Origin: Lutimaribacter saemankumensis
GTDB lineage: Bacteria; Pseudomonadota; Alphaproteobacteria; Rhodobacterales; Rhodobacteraceae
Assembly: GCF_900100005.1 (NCBI RefSeq)
Contig: NZ_FNEB01000001.1
Coordinates: 248,001-312,000, forward strand
DNA length: 64,000 bases
Reading direction: 5' to 3'
This document shows positions 49,357 to 59,882 of the stretch, one piece after another (within the stretch, counting starts at the first letter, position 1; every line of letters starts with the position of its first letter). The position numbers were made by a program, and so were the translations under genes. The notes beneath the pieces were generated by a model. It ran no database searches. It was not told the origin of the DNA and saw only the letters and a list, made by a program, of their open reading frames with translations.

Positions 49357-50595
49357 TCACATCACCCCCGCGGCAAGACCGGCCAGCGCCATCAGCGCCA
49401 GCGCTGCGGGCAAGGGCATCCGGGCCACTAAAAGCAAGAGCGCCGCAAGCGCCGTCAACGCCAGCGCCGTGGGGTCGAGACTGCCGGGAACGGGCAGGGG
49501 GCCAAAGCCTGTCGCCACAATCTCGGCGAACAGAACGTGCAGGGCGAACCACACAGACAGCGACAGGATCACGCCGACCACCGCCGCCGTGATCGCCTTG
49601 AGCGCGCCGGAGATGCGCGGCAGGGCGGCCAGCCATTCGATGTATGGGGCGCCGGCAAAGATCCACAGGAAACAGGGGGCGAACGTCATCCACAGCGCAA
49701 CCAGCCCCGCCGCCGCTGCCATGCCAGGCCCGCCCGCACCGTGGCCGGCCAGTATGCCCGCGAACTCGGTCACGAGGATCAGCGGCCCCGGCGTCGTTTC
49801 CGCCAGCCCCAGCGCGTCGATCATCTGCGCGGTGCTGAGCCAGCCGTAGTCGCTGACGATGGTCTGGGTCATGTAGGCCAGCACCGCGTAGGCCCCGCCG
49901 AAGGTGACGACCGCCAGTTGCGAAAAGAACAGTGCGATTTCTGTCAGAAACCGCGCGCCCGACATCCAGAGCAGGGCAAGCGGCCCCAGCCACACCGCGC
50001 CCCAGATCGCGACCGTGCGCAGCGTTTGCGACAACGGCACACGGGCAGGCGGCGCGGCTTTGGATTCGGTCGATGTCAGGTACCCCCAGATCGCGGCGCA
50101 TCCGATGATCAGCGGAAAGGGCAGCCCGAGCGCGAAGATGCCCAGGAAGGCGCCCACCGCCAGCACCCACGCGCTGCGCCGTGTCAGAGCGCGCCGCGAC
50201 AAGGTGATCAACGCGTTCAGCACCACGATCAGCACCGTTGCCTTGATGCCCAGGAACATCGCCTGCGCCCAGTCCTGCGCGCCGAACCTGATGTAAAGTG
50301 CGGCCAGCGCCGCGATCACAAGCGCGCCGGGCAGAACGAACAGCCCGCCCGCGATCAACCCGCCTGTCACGCCGCGCAGCCGCCATCCGGCATAGGTGGC
50401 CAGCTGCATCGCCTCGGGGCCGGGCAGCATCATGCAGAACGACAAGGCGCGCAGGAACCGCTCTTCGTCCAGCCAGTCGCGGTTCTCGACAAGCTCGCGG
50501 TGCATAAGCGCGATTTGCGCGGCGGGCCCGCCGAAGGACAGAACGCCGATCCGTCCAAAGACGCGCGCAAGCTCGCGCAGGGTCGGGCTGTGCAT
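49357..50595 (-). CDS. chrA: Chromate transporter ChrA, long two-domain type
   Basis: This 412-residue membrane protein has two CHR domains. Each opens with a Gly-rich motif: IGVLSFGGPAAQIALMHREL and LAVVTFGGAYAVLAYMTQTI. Each is followed by a PGP motif (MLPGPEAMQLATYAG and TTPGPLILVTEFAG). About ten membrane helices are expected. ChrA exports chromate in characterised bacteria; whether this one does is unknown. The ATG at 50595 follows GGAGG, 23 bases after tpiA. Confidence 0.9.
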   Translation of the reverse strand: MHSPTLRELARVFGRIGVLSFGGPAAQIALMHRELVENRDWLDEERFLRALSFCMMLPGPEAMQLATYAGWRLRGVTGGLIAGGLFVLPGALVIAALAALYIRFGAQDWAQAMFLGIKATVLIVVLNALITLSRRALTRRSAWVLAVGAFLGIFALGLPFPLIIGCAAIWGYLTSTESKAAPPARVPLSQTLRTVAIWGAVWLGPLALLWMSGARFLTEIALFFSQLAVVTFGGAYAVLAYMTQTIVSDYGWLSTAQMIDALGLAETTPGPLILVTEFAGILAGHGAGGPGMAAAAGLVALWMTFAPCFLWIFAGAPYIEWLAALPRISGALKAITAAVVGVILSLSVWFALHVLFAEIVATGFGPLPVPGSLDPTALALTALAALLLLVARMPLPAALALMALAGLAAGVM

Positions 50596-50618
50596 CTGCG
50601 CGCCTCCGGGCCGGGCTC

Positions 50619-51368
50619 TCAAGCCTGTTCGAGCGCCTTGATGATCGGGGAAAATTCATCCGCGGTCAGACTGGCACCGCCGACCAGCGCGCCGTCCACG
50701 TTCGACACGGCAAACACGGTGGCAGCGTTGTCCGGTTTGACCGATCCGCCATAGAGCAGCCGCGCCGAGCGGCCCGCACCCGCGCCAAAGCGGCGTTCCA
50801 GCCGTGCGCGGATGAAATCGTGCACTTCGCCGATCTGGTCCGGTGTCGGGATGCGGCCGGTGCCGATCGCCCAGATCGGCTCATAGGCGATCACCAGGTT
50901 TTCGCCCGTGGCCGTGTCGGGCACCGAAGCGGACAACTGCCCGCCGATGATGTCGAGCGTGTTCAACGCCTCGCGCTGCGCCAGGCTTTCGCCGACGCAG
51001 ATCACCGCCATCAGGCCGGCCTCATGGGCCGCGCGCGCCTTGGCGCGGACGGTTTCGCTGTCTTCCTCGTGGTCCTCGCGGCGCTCGGAATGTCCCAGGA
51101 TCACCGCCTGTGCGCCGGCATCCGCCAGTTGGGCCGCCGAAATATCGCCGGTATGCGCCCCTGCGGCTTGGGTGTGGCAATCCTGCCCGCCGATCCGCAG
51201 CGCGTGATCGCGCACCAGCCCGGCGGCCGCATGGATCAGGGTTGCAGGCGGGCACAGCAAAAGATCGACGGAAGGATCGGGATGGGCAGCTTTCAGCGCC
51301 TCGATCTGTGCAAGATCGGCCAGCGTGCCGTTCATTTTCCAATTGCCTGCCGCCAGCTTGCGTCGCAT
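50619..51368 (-). CDS. tpiA: Triosephosphate isomerase
   Basis: TpiA interconverts dihydroxyacetone phosphate and glyceraldehyde 3-phosphate. The 249-residue TIM barrel has RKLAAGNWKMNG (catalytic Lys), VILGHSERRE (catalytic His), VIAYEPIWAIGTGRIPT (catalytic Glu), and LLYGGSVKPDN for phosphate binding. GAGGG lies 7-11 bases before the ATG at 51368; an ATG at 51374 would be too close to it. It is followed by chrA. Confidence 0.97.
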   Translation of the reverse strand: MRRKLAAGNWKMNGTLADLAQIEALKAAHPDPSVDLLLCPPATLIHAAAGLVRDHALRIGGQDCHTQAAGAHTGDISAAQLADAGAQAVILGHSERREDHEEDSETVRAKARAAHEAGLMAVICVGESLAQREALNTLDIIGGQLSASVPDTATGENLVIAYEPIWAIGTGRIPTPDQIGEVHDFIRARLERRFGAGAGRSARLLYGGSVKPDNAATVFAVSNVDGALVGGASLTADEFSPIIKALEQA

Positions 51369-51455
51369 TCCCATCCCTCGGTCCTGTTTCGTGAATGGGC
51401 GCATAATTGGCATCTGCGCGCGCAGGTCAAGCCACGCGTGGACGCGACGGGCGGA

Positions 51456-51833
51456 TCAGCCCTGCTGTTCGGCGCTGAGCTCTTCGATATCCTTGAACTT
51501 GATCGACTCGCCGCAGCCGCAGGCGTCTTCGACATTGGGGTTGTTGAAACGGAACCCCGATTCAAGCAACGACACCTCGTAATCGATTTCGGTGCCGAAC
51601 AGGAACATCTGCGCCATCGGTGCGATCATCACGCGCGCACCCTCCTGTTCGACCACTTCGTCATGGGGGTCGATTTCGGTGGCGTAATCCATGGTGTATT
51701 CCATGCCCGCACAGCCGCCTTTCTTGACGCCGATGCGCAGGCCCTGGTTGCCATCGCGCTCCATCAGCTTGCGAATCTGGGCCGCCGCGCGGTCTGTCAT
51801 GGTGACGGCCTGTTTGCCGGGGATCGAAAACAT
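51456..51833 (-). CDS. sufA: Iron-sulfur assembly protein, IscA/SufA (HesB) family
   Basis: This 125-residue A-type carrier binds and transfers Fe-S clusters. The conserved Cys residues are in KKGGCAGMEYTMDY and the C-terminal EDACGCGESIKF. It is preceded by a standard AAAGGAGCG ribosome-binding site. The SatD-like/DUF3307 pair lies between it and sufT in the same direction. Assignment to SufA versus IscA or ErpA is not certain from sequence alone. Confidence 0.9.
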   Translation of the reverse strand: MFSIPGKQAVTMTDRAAAQIRKLMERDGNQGLRIGVKKGGCAGMEYTMDYATEIDPHDEVVEQEGARVMIAPMAQMFLFGTEIDYEVSLLESGFRFNNPNVEDACGCGESIKFKDIEELSAEQQG

Positions 51834-51861
51834 CTTGGCGCTCCTTTGCCTTATACCCAAT

Positions 51862-52593
51862 CTAGGGCAGGAGAGGGCCGATCTCAAGCGGGGGAAGCAG
51901 CGTTAGCAAGCCCAAAGTCGCATAGCTGGCCGCGATCGCCCAGCCGAATGAGGCCAGCGTGCCGATGATCACGTATTCCGCCGTGCGCTGATCGCGGGTG
52001 GCCGTGCCGAAACGCAGGATGGATTTCGCCGCCACGAGAAACCCGACGCCCAATGGCTGCCCCAGCAGGATCAGCAGAAAGATCAGCCCGCGTTCGAGCA
52101 TCCCGATCATGCGCCCGCCATCGCGCAGGCCATTGTTGCGGATGCGCGCACCATGCGGGCGCATCAGGATGCCCACGGCATATTGACCGGCCGTCGTGGC
52201 GGCGATCAGGCCAGTGACCAGAGCCATCAACGGCAGCAGCCAGGCGTTTTCAGAATAAATCCCGTCATGCCAGAGGTTTGGCGCATAAAGCGAAAGTGCT
52301 GCAATGGTTGCAATATGGGCCGCCTGATCGGCCAGAAAGCCGCCGATCCGGTTGAGATTGCCATAGGTCTTGATCGCGTCGATCACGATGTGAACGCCCG
52401 CAAGCGCCAGCAATTCCGGCGCGCTCACTTGCCCGGTCGCGGCCTGCGCGGTCAACAGAACGATGACGCCGTGCAGCAGCAACATCCCCGGATTGCGTTT
52501 GTCCGTGACCATCCTGCGGGTTTGCAGCACGAAATCCGCAAGCACATGCGCCAACAGAAGGGCGGTGAAGGTGGCGGCGGCCGCGCCTGTCAT
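51862..52593 (-). CDS. DUF3307 membrane protein
   Basis: This is a 243-residue protein with roughly six to seven membrane helices (about 4-25, 35-55, 60-75, 85-105, 117-138, 165-185 and 205-235). The first helix contains LLLAHVLADFVLQTRRMVTDKR, the DUF3307 hallmark with a conserved His-x-x-x-Asp, and the third has GVHIVIDAIKT. Intramembrane His and Asp may bind metal or protons. Function is unknown. Its ATG overlaps the SatD-like gene by four bases, so they form a pair. Confidence 0.78.
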   Translation of the reverse strand: MTGAAAATFTALLLAHVLADFVLQTRRMVTDKRNPGMLLLHGVIVLLTAQAATGQVSAPELLALAGVHIVIDAIKTYGNLNRIGGFLADQAAHIATIAALSLYAPNLWHDGIYSENAWLLPLMALVTGLIAATTAGQYAVGILMRPHGARIRNNGLRDGGRMIGMLERGLIFLLILLGQPLGVGFLVAAKSILRFGTATRDQRTAEYVIIGTLASFGWAIAASYATLGLLTLLPPLEIGPLLP

Positions 52594-53255
52594 CGGTGCG
52601 TTTCCCAGACGTGTTGGATATGGGTTTCATACGCGGTCAGGGCCTCGCGGAGCGCCGATAGCCCCGTAGCGGCAAGCCGCAACTGGATGGCCTGGCGCGA
52701 AACACCGAATTTCCCGGCGATCTCTTCCTGGGTTGGCGCCTGACTTCGCAGCGCCTCGAACAGCGCCTCGGCCTGCGGGGCGGTCCATTGCTGGGATTGC
52801 CAGTCCAGCAGCCCCACCAGCGCAGGGATGAACGGGCCACAGCGCCAGTCTATCGCAAGGTTCTGGTTCCGCTCCATCCCGTCCAGCATGTCGCCTGCAC
52901 CGATGAACGCCTCGCCGCTGGCCGCGCCCAGATCGCCATCGGGCGGAAGGATCGCCTGACCGATGCCAATGGCGATGCGGGTGGACAGCCCCGTTTGCGC
53001 CTTGAGCGCCGCAACGATGCGCAAGGCCGCCCGTAACGCTGGTTCGGCATGGGGAAGGTAAATCTGCCACCCGTCGCCCCGGTGGCGATCAAAACGAAGT
53101 GTGAGGGCAGTATCGCGCGCAATGTCCTCGGCCGCAGACTCGATGCAGGACATGGCTGTTTGCAGCGCGTTTGCGTCGATCTTGCGTGATTGGCGCAGAT
53201 CGCCTGTCAGCACGGCGGCAAATTCGGTTTCGGCAGTTGCCCGGGTAAAGCCCAT
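52590..53255 (-). CDS. SatD-like protein: cyclase-like domain fused to HTH
   Basis: This is a 221-residue protein of the SatD type. The N-terminal domain (about 12-130) reads like a class III nucleotidyl-cyclase fold. Asp19 lies in FAAVLTGDLRQSR and Asp61 in FDRHRGDGWQIYLP, matching the two metal-binding positions. TRIAIGIGQAIL and SGEAFIGAGDMLDGM follow in the usual order. Residues 174-197 form an HTH (TQEEIAGKFGVSRQAIQLRLAATG). The cyclase reading is inference. Start 53255 has AAGGA upstream, better than 53270. Repeats of GCTTGC lie in its promoter. Confidence 0.7.
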   Translation of the reverse strand: MGFTRATAETEFAAVLTGDLRQSRKIDANALQTAMSCIESAAEDIARDTALTLRFDRHRGDGWQIYLPHAEPALRAALRIVAALKAQTGLSTRIAIGIGQAILPPDGDLGAASGEAFIGAGDMLDGMERNQNLAIDWRCGPFIPALVGLLDWQSQQWTAPQAEALFEALRSQAPTQEEIAGKFGVSRQAIQLRLAATGLSALREALTAYETHIQHVWETHR

Positions 53256-53320
53256 ACTTGCATCCTTCATTTGCAAGTCATAAGGCTTGCAATAAGAAAA
53301 AGCAAGCGAAAAGGCTTGCC
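53253..53320 (-). promoter_or_regulatory. Promoter and operator-like repeats of the SatD-like gene
   Basis: On the minus strand TTGCTT (53300-53305) and TATGAC (53277-53282), with 17-base spacing, form a promoter. GCTTGC-type elements cluster around it: AAGGCTTGC twice on the plus strand (53282-53290 and 53311-53319), and inverted or partial copies at 53256-53262, 53271-53278 and 53301-53308. The arrangement suits autoregulation by the HTH protein. Confidence 0.5.
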
Positions 53321-53683
53321 TTACATGAAGCCGAGCTCCAGCCGCGCCTCGTCCGACATCATGTCCATGCCCCAGACGGGTTCCCATGTCAGTTCGACAT
53401 CGACCTGCTTGACCCCTTCGATGGGTTCGACCGCATCGGCGACCCAGCCCGGCATGTCGCCCGCCACGGGGCAGCCCGGCGCGGTCAGCGTCATGATGAT
53501 GCTGACGGCGTTCTCGTCGTCGATTTCGATCGTGTAGATCAGCCCGAGATCGTAGATGTTGACCGGAATTTCCGGGTCGAACACCGAACGGCACGCATCG
53601 ACGATCTTTTCGTAGAGAGGGTGATCCGTGCTGGAGGGCTTGATCAGCGGCGTGCCTTCGAGCGGGTCTGCGGTATCGGTCAT
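53321..53683 (-). CDS. sufT: Fe-S assembly protein SufT (DUF59/MIP18 family)
   Basis: This 120-residue protein has the DUF59 core: VFDPEIPVNIYDLGLIYTIEID and VSIIMTLTAPGCPVAGDMPGWV, with the conserved Cys. The family helps mature Fe-S proteins, and this version is the SufT-like one often found in suf clusters. It ends 66 bases before the SatD-like start, on the same strand, with the iscA gene further on. The ATG has AAGGCAA upstream. Confidence 0.88.
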   Translation of the reverse strand: MTDTADPLEGTPLIKPSSTDHPLYEKIVDACRSVFDPEIPVNIYDLGLIYTIEIDDENAVSIIMTLTAPGCPVAGDMPGWVADAVEPIEGVKQVDVELTWEPVWGMDMMSDEARLELGFM

Positions 53684-53774
53684 CAGTTTGCCTTGCCTCG
53701 GGTCGGTGTATTTCCTGACTGAACATATAGGAAATAGATCGGGTGAGGTCCAGTGCGGACGCAGCGGCGCACGG

Positions 53775-54563
53775 TCAGATCTTGATCCCGGTCCGGCCTT
53801 CTATTTCCGCGGCCAGCCGGCCTTCGTCCATGAAATGGCCGATCATCACCTCGGTGGCGAGCTCATAAGCCTGATCGAGTGGCAAATCGAGATGCGCCTT
53901 GAGGGCCGCCTTGCCGTCGCGCACGGGGCCGGGGTTGCGGGTGGCGAGTGTTTGCGCGAATTCGAAAACCGCGCTTTCCAGCGACTCGGGTGGCAAAACG
54001 CGGTTCGCAAGCCCCGTCCGCAAGGCCCAGCCGGCATCCATCGGCTCGGCCGACAGCGCCAGTTCCATGACTTGCTTGTACCCGACCGCCCGCGACACGG
54101 CGACGGCGGGGGTGGTGCAGAATCCGCCATTGCGCACGCCCGGCAGGCAGAATGTCGCCCGGTCGGACACGAATACCATGTCGCACGAGGCCGCCAGTTG
54201 CAGGCCCGCCGCGGTGGCGATGCCATCGACCATGGCGATTGTCGGCTTGGGATGCGTGGCAAGGCGCAGCATCATTTGGGCGCAGGCCCCGAAAAGGTCG
54301 GTCAGGAACGCGTGGCCGTTGTCGTCGTCTGCGCGGTGGTGGGCAATTTCCTTGAGATCGTGACCCGCGCAAAAGATGTGGCCCGGCCCTTCGATCACCA
54401 GAACGCGGGTGTAGGTGTCGTCGGCTGCGGCATCCAGTTCGCCACGCAGCGCCGCGATCATCGCCGATGACAAGGGATGCGCGGGCATCCGGCCAAGCGT
54501 GATCCGGCGCACGCCTTGCGCGACGGTGCTGGTGACAAGCGGCTCTTGCGGCATCTGGTTCAT
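53775..54563 (-). CDS. Enoyl-CoA hydratase/isomerase family protein
   Basis: This 262-residue crotonase-fold protein has the oxyanion motif HIFCAGHDLKEIAHH and a second in GIATAAGLQLAASCDMVF, followed by LPGVRNGGFCTTPAVAVSR. As in the paralogue at 16303-17088, the position of the usual catalytic Glu reads differently (Asn-Gly-Gly-Phe-Cys). So its reaction may not be classical hydration. GGAGGACA precedes the ATG. It is divergent from tgt by 107 bases. Confidence 0.83.
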   Translation of the reverse strand: MNQMPQEPLVTSTVAQGVRRITLGRMPAHPLSSAMIAALRGELDAAADDTYTRVLVIEGPGHIFCAGHDLKEIAHHRADDDNGHAFLTDLFGACAQMMLRLATHPKPTIAMVDGIATAAGLQLAASCDMVFVSDRATFCLPGVRNGGFCTTPAVAVSRAVGYKQVMELALSAEPMDAGWALRTGLANRVLPPESLESAVFEFAQTLATRNPGPVRDGKAALKAHLDLPLDQAYELATEVMIGHFMDEGRLAAEIEGRTGIKI

Positions 54564-54670
54564 GATCTGTCCTCCCACGGCGAATATTGCCGGGCGTTGC
54601 GCGGCGCGGCAACCCTTGGCTTTTTCCCCCGCGCGGGCATAGAAGGGCGCGGACTGAACGACACGAGGCC

Positions 54671-55801
54671 ATGATGAGCGGTGTGACATTCGAACTGAAG
54701 GCGACGGACGGGCGGGCGCGCACGGGTGTGATCCGCACCACGCGCGGCGACATCCGCACACCGGCCTTCATGCCAGTGGGCACCGCGGCGACCGTCAAGG
54801 CGATGATGCCCGAAAGCGTCGCGGCCACCGGGGCCGATATCCTTCTGGGCAACACCTATCACCTGATGCTGCGCCCGGGCGCCGAACGCATCGCGCGGCT
54901 GGGCGGGCTGCACAAGTTCATGAACTGGGACAAGCCCATCCTGACGGATAGCGGTGGCTTCCAGGTGATGAGCCTGTCGGACCTGCGCAAACTCACCGAA
55001 AAGGGTGTGACCTTCCGCAGCCATGTGGACGGCTCGAAACACGAGCTGACGCCAGAACGCTCGATGGAAATCCAGCGCCTTCTGGGCAGCGATATCGTAA
55101 TGTGCTTTGACGAATGCCCGGCCTTGCCCGCGGATCGCAAGCGCATCGAAGAGTCGATGCGCCTTTCGATGCGGTGGGCGGCGCGGTCAAAGGACGCGTT
55201 CGGCGACAGGCCCGGTCACGCGCTTTTCGGCATCCAGCAGGGCGGGTTGGAGCCCGACCTGCGCGAGGAATCGGCCAAGGCGCTGCAGGAGATCGGGTTT
55301 GACGGATATGCAATCGGCGGGCTGGCCGTGGGCGAGGGGCAAGAGGCGATGTTCGCCTGTCTCGATTATGCGCCCGGTCAACTTCCCGCCGACAGGCCGC
55401 GCTACCTGATGGGTGTGGGCAAGCCAGATGACATCGTGGGCGCGGTCAAACGCGGTGTGGACATGATGGATTGCGTTCTGCCCTCGCGGTCCGGGCGCAC
55501 CGGACAGGCCTGGACGCGGCGTGGGCAGGTCAACATCAAGAACGCGCGCCATTCCGACGATCCCCGTCCGCTGGACGAGGAGTGCACATGCCCGGCCTGC
55601 CGCAACTACAGCCGCGCCTATCTGCACCACGTGTTCCGCGCGGGCGAGATGATCAGCGGCATGCTGCTGACCTGGCACAACCTTCATTACTATCAGGAAA
55701 TCATGGCAGGCATGCGCGAGGCCATTGCCGAAGGGCGCTTCGACGCCTGGGAAGCCGCGTTCCACGCCACGCGCGAAGAAGGCGACATTCCCGCACTTTG
55801 A
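54671..55801 (+). CDS. tgt: tRNA-guanine(34) transglycosylase Tgt
   Basis: Tgt swaps guanine 34 in tRNA for the queuosine precursor preQ1. The 376-residue protein has [23 protein letters not shown], the catalytic-Asp segment [13 protein letters not shown], the second Asp in [15 protein letters not shown], and the zinc site [16 protein letters not shown] with its final His. The gene has two adjacent ATG codons (54671 and 54674); GAGG is near both. Queuosine is used by GluQ, also encoded here. Confidence 0.97.
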   Translation: MMSGVTFELKATDGRARTGVIRTTRGDIRTPAFMPVGTAATVKAMMPESVAATGADILLGNTYHLMLRPGAERIARLGGLHKFMNWDKPILTDSGGFQVMSLSDLRKLTEKGVTFRSHVDGSKHELTPERSMEIQRLLGSDIVMCFDECPALPADRKRIEESMRLSMRWAARSKDAFGDRPGHALFGIQQGGLEPDLREESAKALQEIGFDGYAIGGLAVGEGQEAMFACLDYAPGQLPADRPRYLMGVGKPDDIVGAVKRGVDMMDCVLPSRSGRTGQAWTRRGQVNIKNARHSDDPRPLDEECTCPACRNYSRAYLHHVFRAGEMISGMLLTWHNLHYYQEIMAGMREAIAEGRFDAWEAAFHATREEGDIPAL

Positions 55802-55855
55802 GCGGGCTTTGAACGCCTTTGCCGCGAATATTGCGTAATTCGACGGTTTGCGCGC

Positions 55856-55881
55856 TTGCCCCCGGATCAAGGCGGGGGCAA
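55856..55881. terminator. Hairpin TTGCCCCC/GGGGGCAA between tgt and lon
   Basis: Perfect 8-base arms enclose a 10-base loop about 55 bases after tgt. There is no T run after it, so a role as terminator is only possible. Confidence 0.4.
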
Positions 55882-55907
55882 ACTGAACCTCACAGGGCGG
55901 GTATATG

Positions 55908-55938
55908 GTTGAAACCGGGTTAACGGTGCCCCAGATAT
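55908..55938 (+). promoter_or_regulatory. Heat-shock (RpoH/sigma-32) promoter candidate for lon
   Basis: GTTGAAA, then 14 bases, then CCCCAGATA matches the sigma-32 pattern CTTGAAA-N13-14-CCCCAT well. It lies about 80 bases before the lon start. lon is a classic heat-shock gene. Two mismatches remain. Confidence 0.55.
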
Positions 55939-56015
55939 ACCCCTGAACACAAAAGGGGGCGGGCATGTCGCCAAGACCGGGGCCTGTACCGTCTGCCGCT
56001 TGAAAAGGACCGAGC

Positions 56016-58424
<2,409 letters not shown>

Positions 58425-58453
58425 CCTGTTGGCCTTGAGGTTTCAAAAGATGG

Positions 58454-58484
58454 AAGGGCGCACCATGCCGGTGCGCCCTTTTTC
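58454..58484 (+). terminator. Rho-independent terminator of lon
   Basis: AAGGGCGCACC and GGTGCGCCCTT pair around ATGCC, followed by further T residues. It lies 29 bases after the lon stop. Confidence 0.9.
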
Positions 58485-58612
58485 GTAACACGATGCTTGC
58501 GGTGCAGCAAAACCCTCACGCTGCGGCACAATCCTCAACGGAAGGGTAGAGAAGGCAATGCTTTCCCGTTAGAGTGTCGCCAGAGCAGAAACAATTACAG
58601 GGCAGTTTTTCA

Positions 58613-59152
58613 ATGGCCACGACGACGCGCAAAACCGCGACCAAGCCGGCAACCACGCGCAAGGCTTCGACAAAAACCACGGCCAAGCGCAGCACGACGC
58701 GCAAGACCGCGGCAAAACCGACCGCCACGACATCGAAGAAGGCGACAGCGCCAAAAGCCGCGAAACCCGGCAATGAGACTGCCGCTGCCGCTACCGCGGC
58801 CAAATCGGCCGCGATCGCATCGGCGGAAAAGGCCGCGCCGAAACCCACGGTCGTGACCACCACGACCCCGGCGCTGACAGCACCTGAAATGAAGAAAAAA
58901 GAGCTGATCGACGTGGTCGTCAAACGGTCGGGCATCAAGAAAAAGGATGCCAAGCCCGTGGTCGAGGCAATGTTGGCCGTTCTTGGCGAAGAACTGGCCA
59001 GGGGCCGCGAAATGAACGTCAAGCCGCTGGGCAAGGTCAAGATCAACCGCATCAAGCAACTGCCGAACGGGCGCGTTGTCATGTGCAAACTCCGCCAGAA
59101 CGATGCCCCGGCGACACCCGCCAAAGACCCTCTTGCGGATGCCGCCGAGTGA
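58613..59152 (+). CDS. hup: HU family DNA-binding protein with long basic N-terminal tail
   Basis: This 179-residue protein has a standard HU domain at about 90-170 (KKELIDVVVKRSGIKKKDAKPVVEAMLAVLGEELARGREM and KVKINRIKQLPNGRVVMCK). The preceding 85 residues are low-complexity, rich in Lys, Ala and Thr, like histone H1 tails (TRKTATKPATTRKASTKTTAK). Ordinary HU is about 90 residues. The tail should bind DNA non-specifically and be disordered. No clear ribosome-binding site is seen. It lies downstream of lon, separately terminated. Confidence 0.87.
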   Translation: MATTTRKTATKPATTRKASTKTTAKRSTTRKTAAKPTATTSKKATAPKAAKPGNETAAAATAAKSAAIASAEKAAPKPTVVTTTTPALTAPEMKKKELIDVVVKRSGIKKKDAKPVVEAMLAVLGEELARGREMNVKPLGKVKINRIKQLPNGRVVMCKLRQNDAPATPAKDPLADAAE

Positions 59153-59171
59153 GTCTAAAAGCCCCGGCACC

Positions 59172-59246
59172 GGGTGATTAGCTCAGTGGTAGAGCGCTTC
59201 GTTCACATCGAAGATGTCAGGAGTTCGAATCTCTTATCACCCACCA
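59172..59246 (+). tRNA. tRNA-Val (anticodon CAC)
   Basis: A 75-base tRNA reads from GGGTGAT to ATCACCC-ACCA, with an encoded CCA. The anticodon stem-loop is CTTCG-TTCACAT-CGAAG with anticodon CAC. A terminator follows at 59255. A second tRNA-Val lies at 60445. Confidence 0.97.
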
Positions 59247-59254
59247 GAATTCCG

Positions 59255-59285
59255 GGCGCGCAGGATCATCCCTGCGCGCCTTTTT
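59255..59285 (+). terminator. Terminator of tRNA-Val(CAC)
   Basis: GGCGCGCAGG and CCTGCGCGCC pair around ATCATC and are followed by five T residues. It lies nine bases after the tRNA CCA end. Confidence 0.85.
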
Positions 59286-59306
59286 CGTATCTGAAAGGAC
59301 GCCGCG

Positions 59307-59879
59307 ATGCCGATCCCTCCGCTTTACCTGCTGCGCCATGGCCAGACCGACTGGAACCGCGACCGCCGGATACAGGGGCAGATGGAGTCGGACCTGACCG
59401 AACTGGGGCGAACCCAGGCCGCGCGACAGGGCGAAATCCTTGGGGCCTTGCCCTTGCCGGACGGGATCGCCGCCTTTGCGTCGCCGCAGCGTCGCACCCG
59501 CCAAACGGCCGAAATCGCCTTGGGCGCAGCCGGACTGAACCCGGTTTTCGACGACCGCCTGAAAGAGGTCGGATTGGGCCGCTGGGAGGGGCACCTTTAC
59601 GCGGATATGGCCAAGGCCGAACCAGAGGCGTTTCAGGGCAAGTCCATCCTGCAGATATGCCTGAACAGCCCCGGAGAAACGCCCGAGGCCCTTCGCGCGC
59701 GCATCGCGTCATTCCTCGACGATCTGACCGGGCCGGCGGTCGTGGTCAGCCACGGCGTCGCGCTTACGGTGCTGCGCGGTCTTGTCCTGAACGCCAGCGC
59801 CGACGCGATGGAAGCTATGAGCCGCGATCAGGGCGTTGTCTGGGAACTGCGCGACGGGCGTGAGATCGCCCACGCCTGA
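59307..59879 (+). CDS. Histidine phosphatase family protein
   Basis: This 190-residue protein belongs to the phosphoglycerate-mutase-like superfamily. The phospho-His is in PLYLLRHGQTDWNRDRRIQGQ (RHG motif), with Arg in ASPQRRTRQTAEIAL, Glu in DDRLKEVGLGRWEG, and a second His in AVVVSHGVALTVLRG. The pattern fits a phosphatase, not a mutase. Substrate is unknown. It starts just after the tRNA-Val terminator and ends three bases from the frameshifted MaoC gene (convergent). Confidence 0.87.
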   Translation: MPIPPLYLLRHGQTDWNRDRRIQGQMESDLTELGRTQAARQGEILGALPLPDGIAAFASPQRRTRQTAEIALGAAGLNPVFDDRLKEVGLGRWEGHLYADMAKAEPEAFQGKSILQICLNSPGETPEALRARIASFLDDLTGPAVVVSHGVALTVLRGLVLNASADAMEAMSRDQGVVWELRDGREIAHA

Positions 59880-59882
59880 GCG

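Noticed and set aside
48815-50659. A 614-codon frame covering sspB and running antiparallel-shifted through chrA
   Set aside because: Only the last 154 codons (from 49279) encode SspB; the upstream part is the out-of-frame shadow of chrA.
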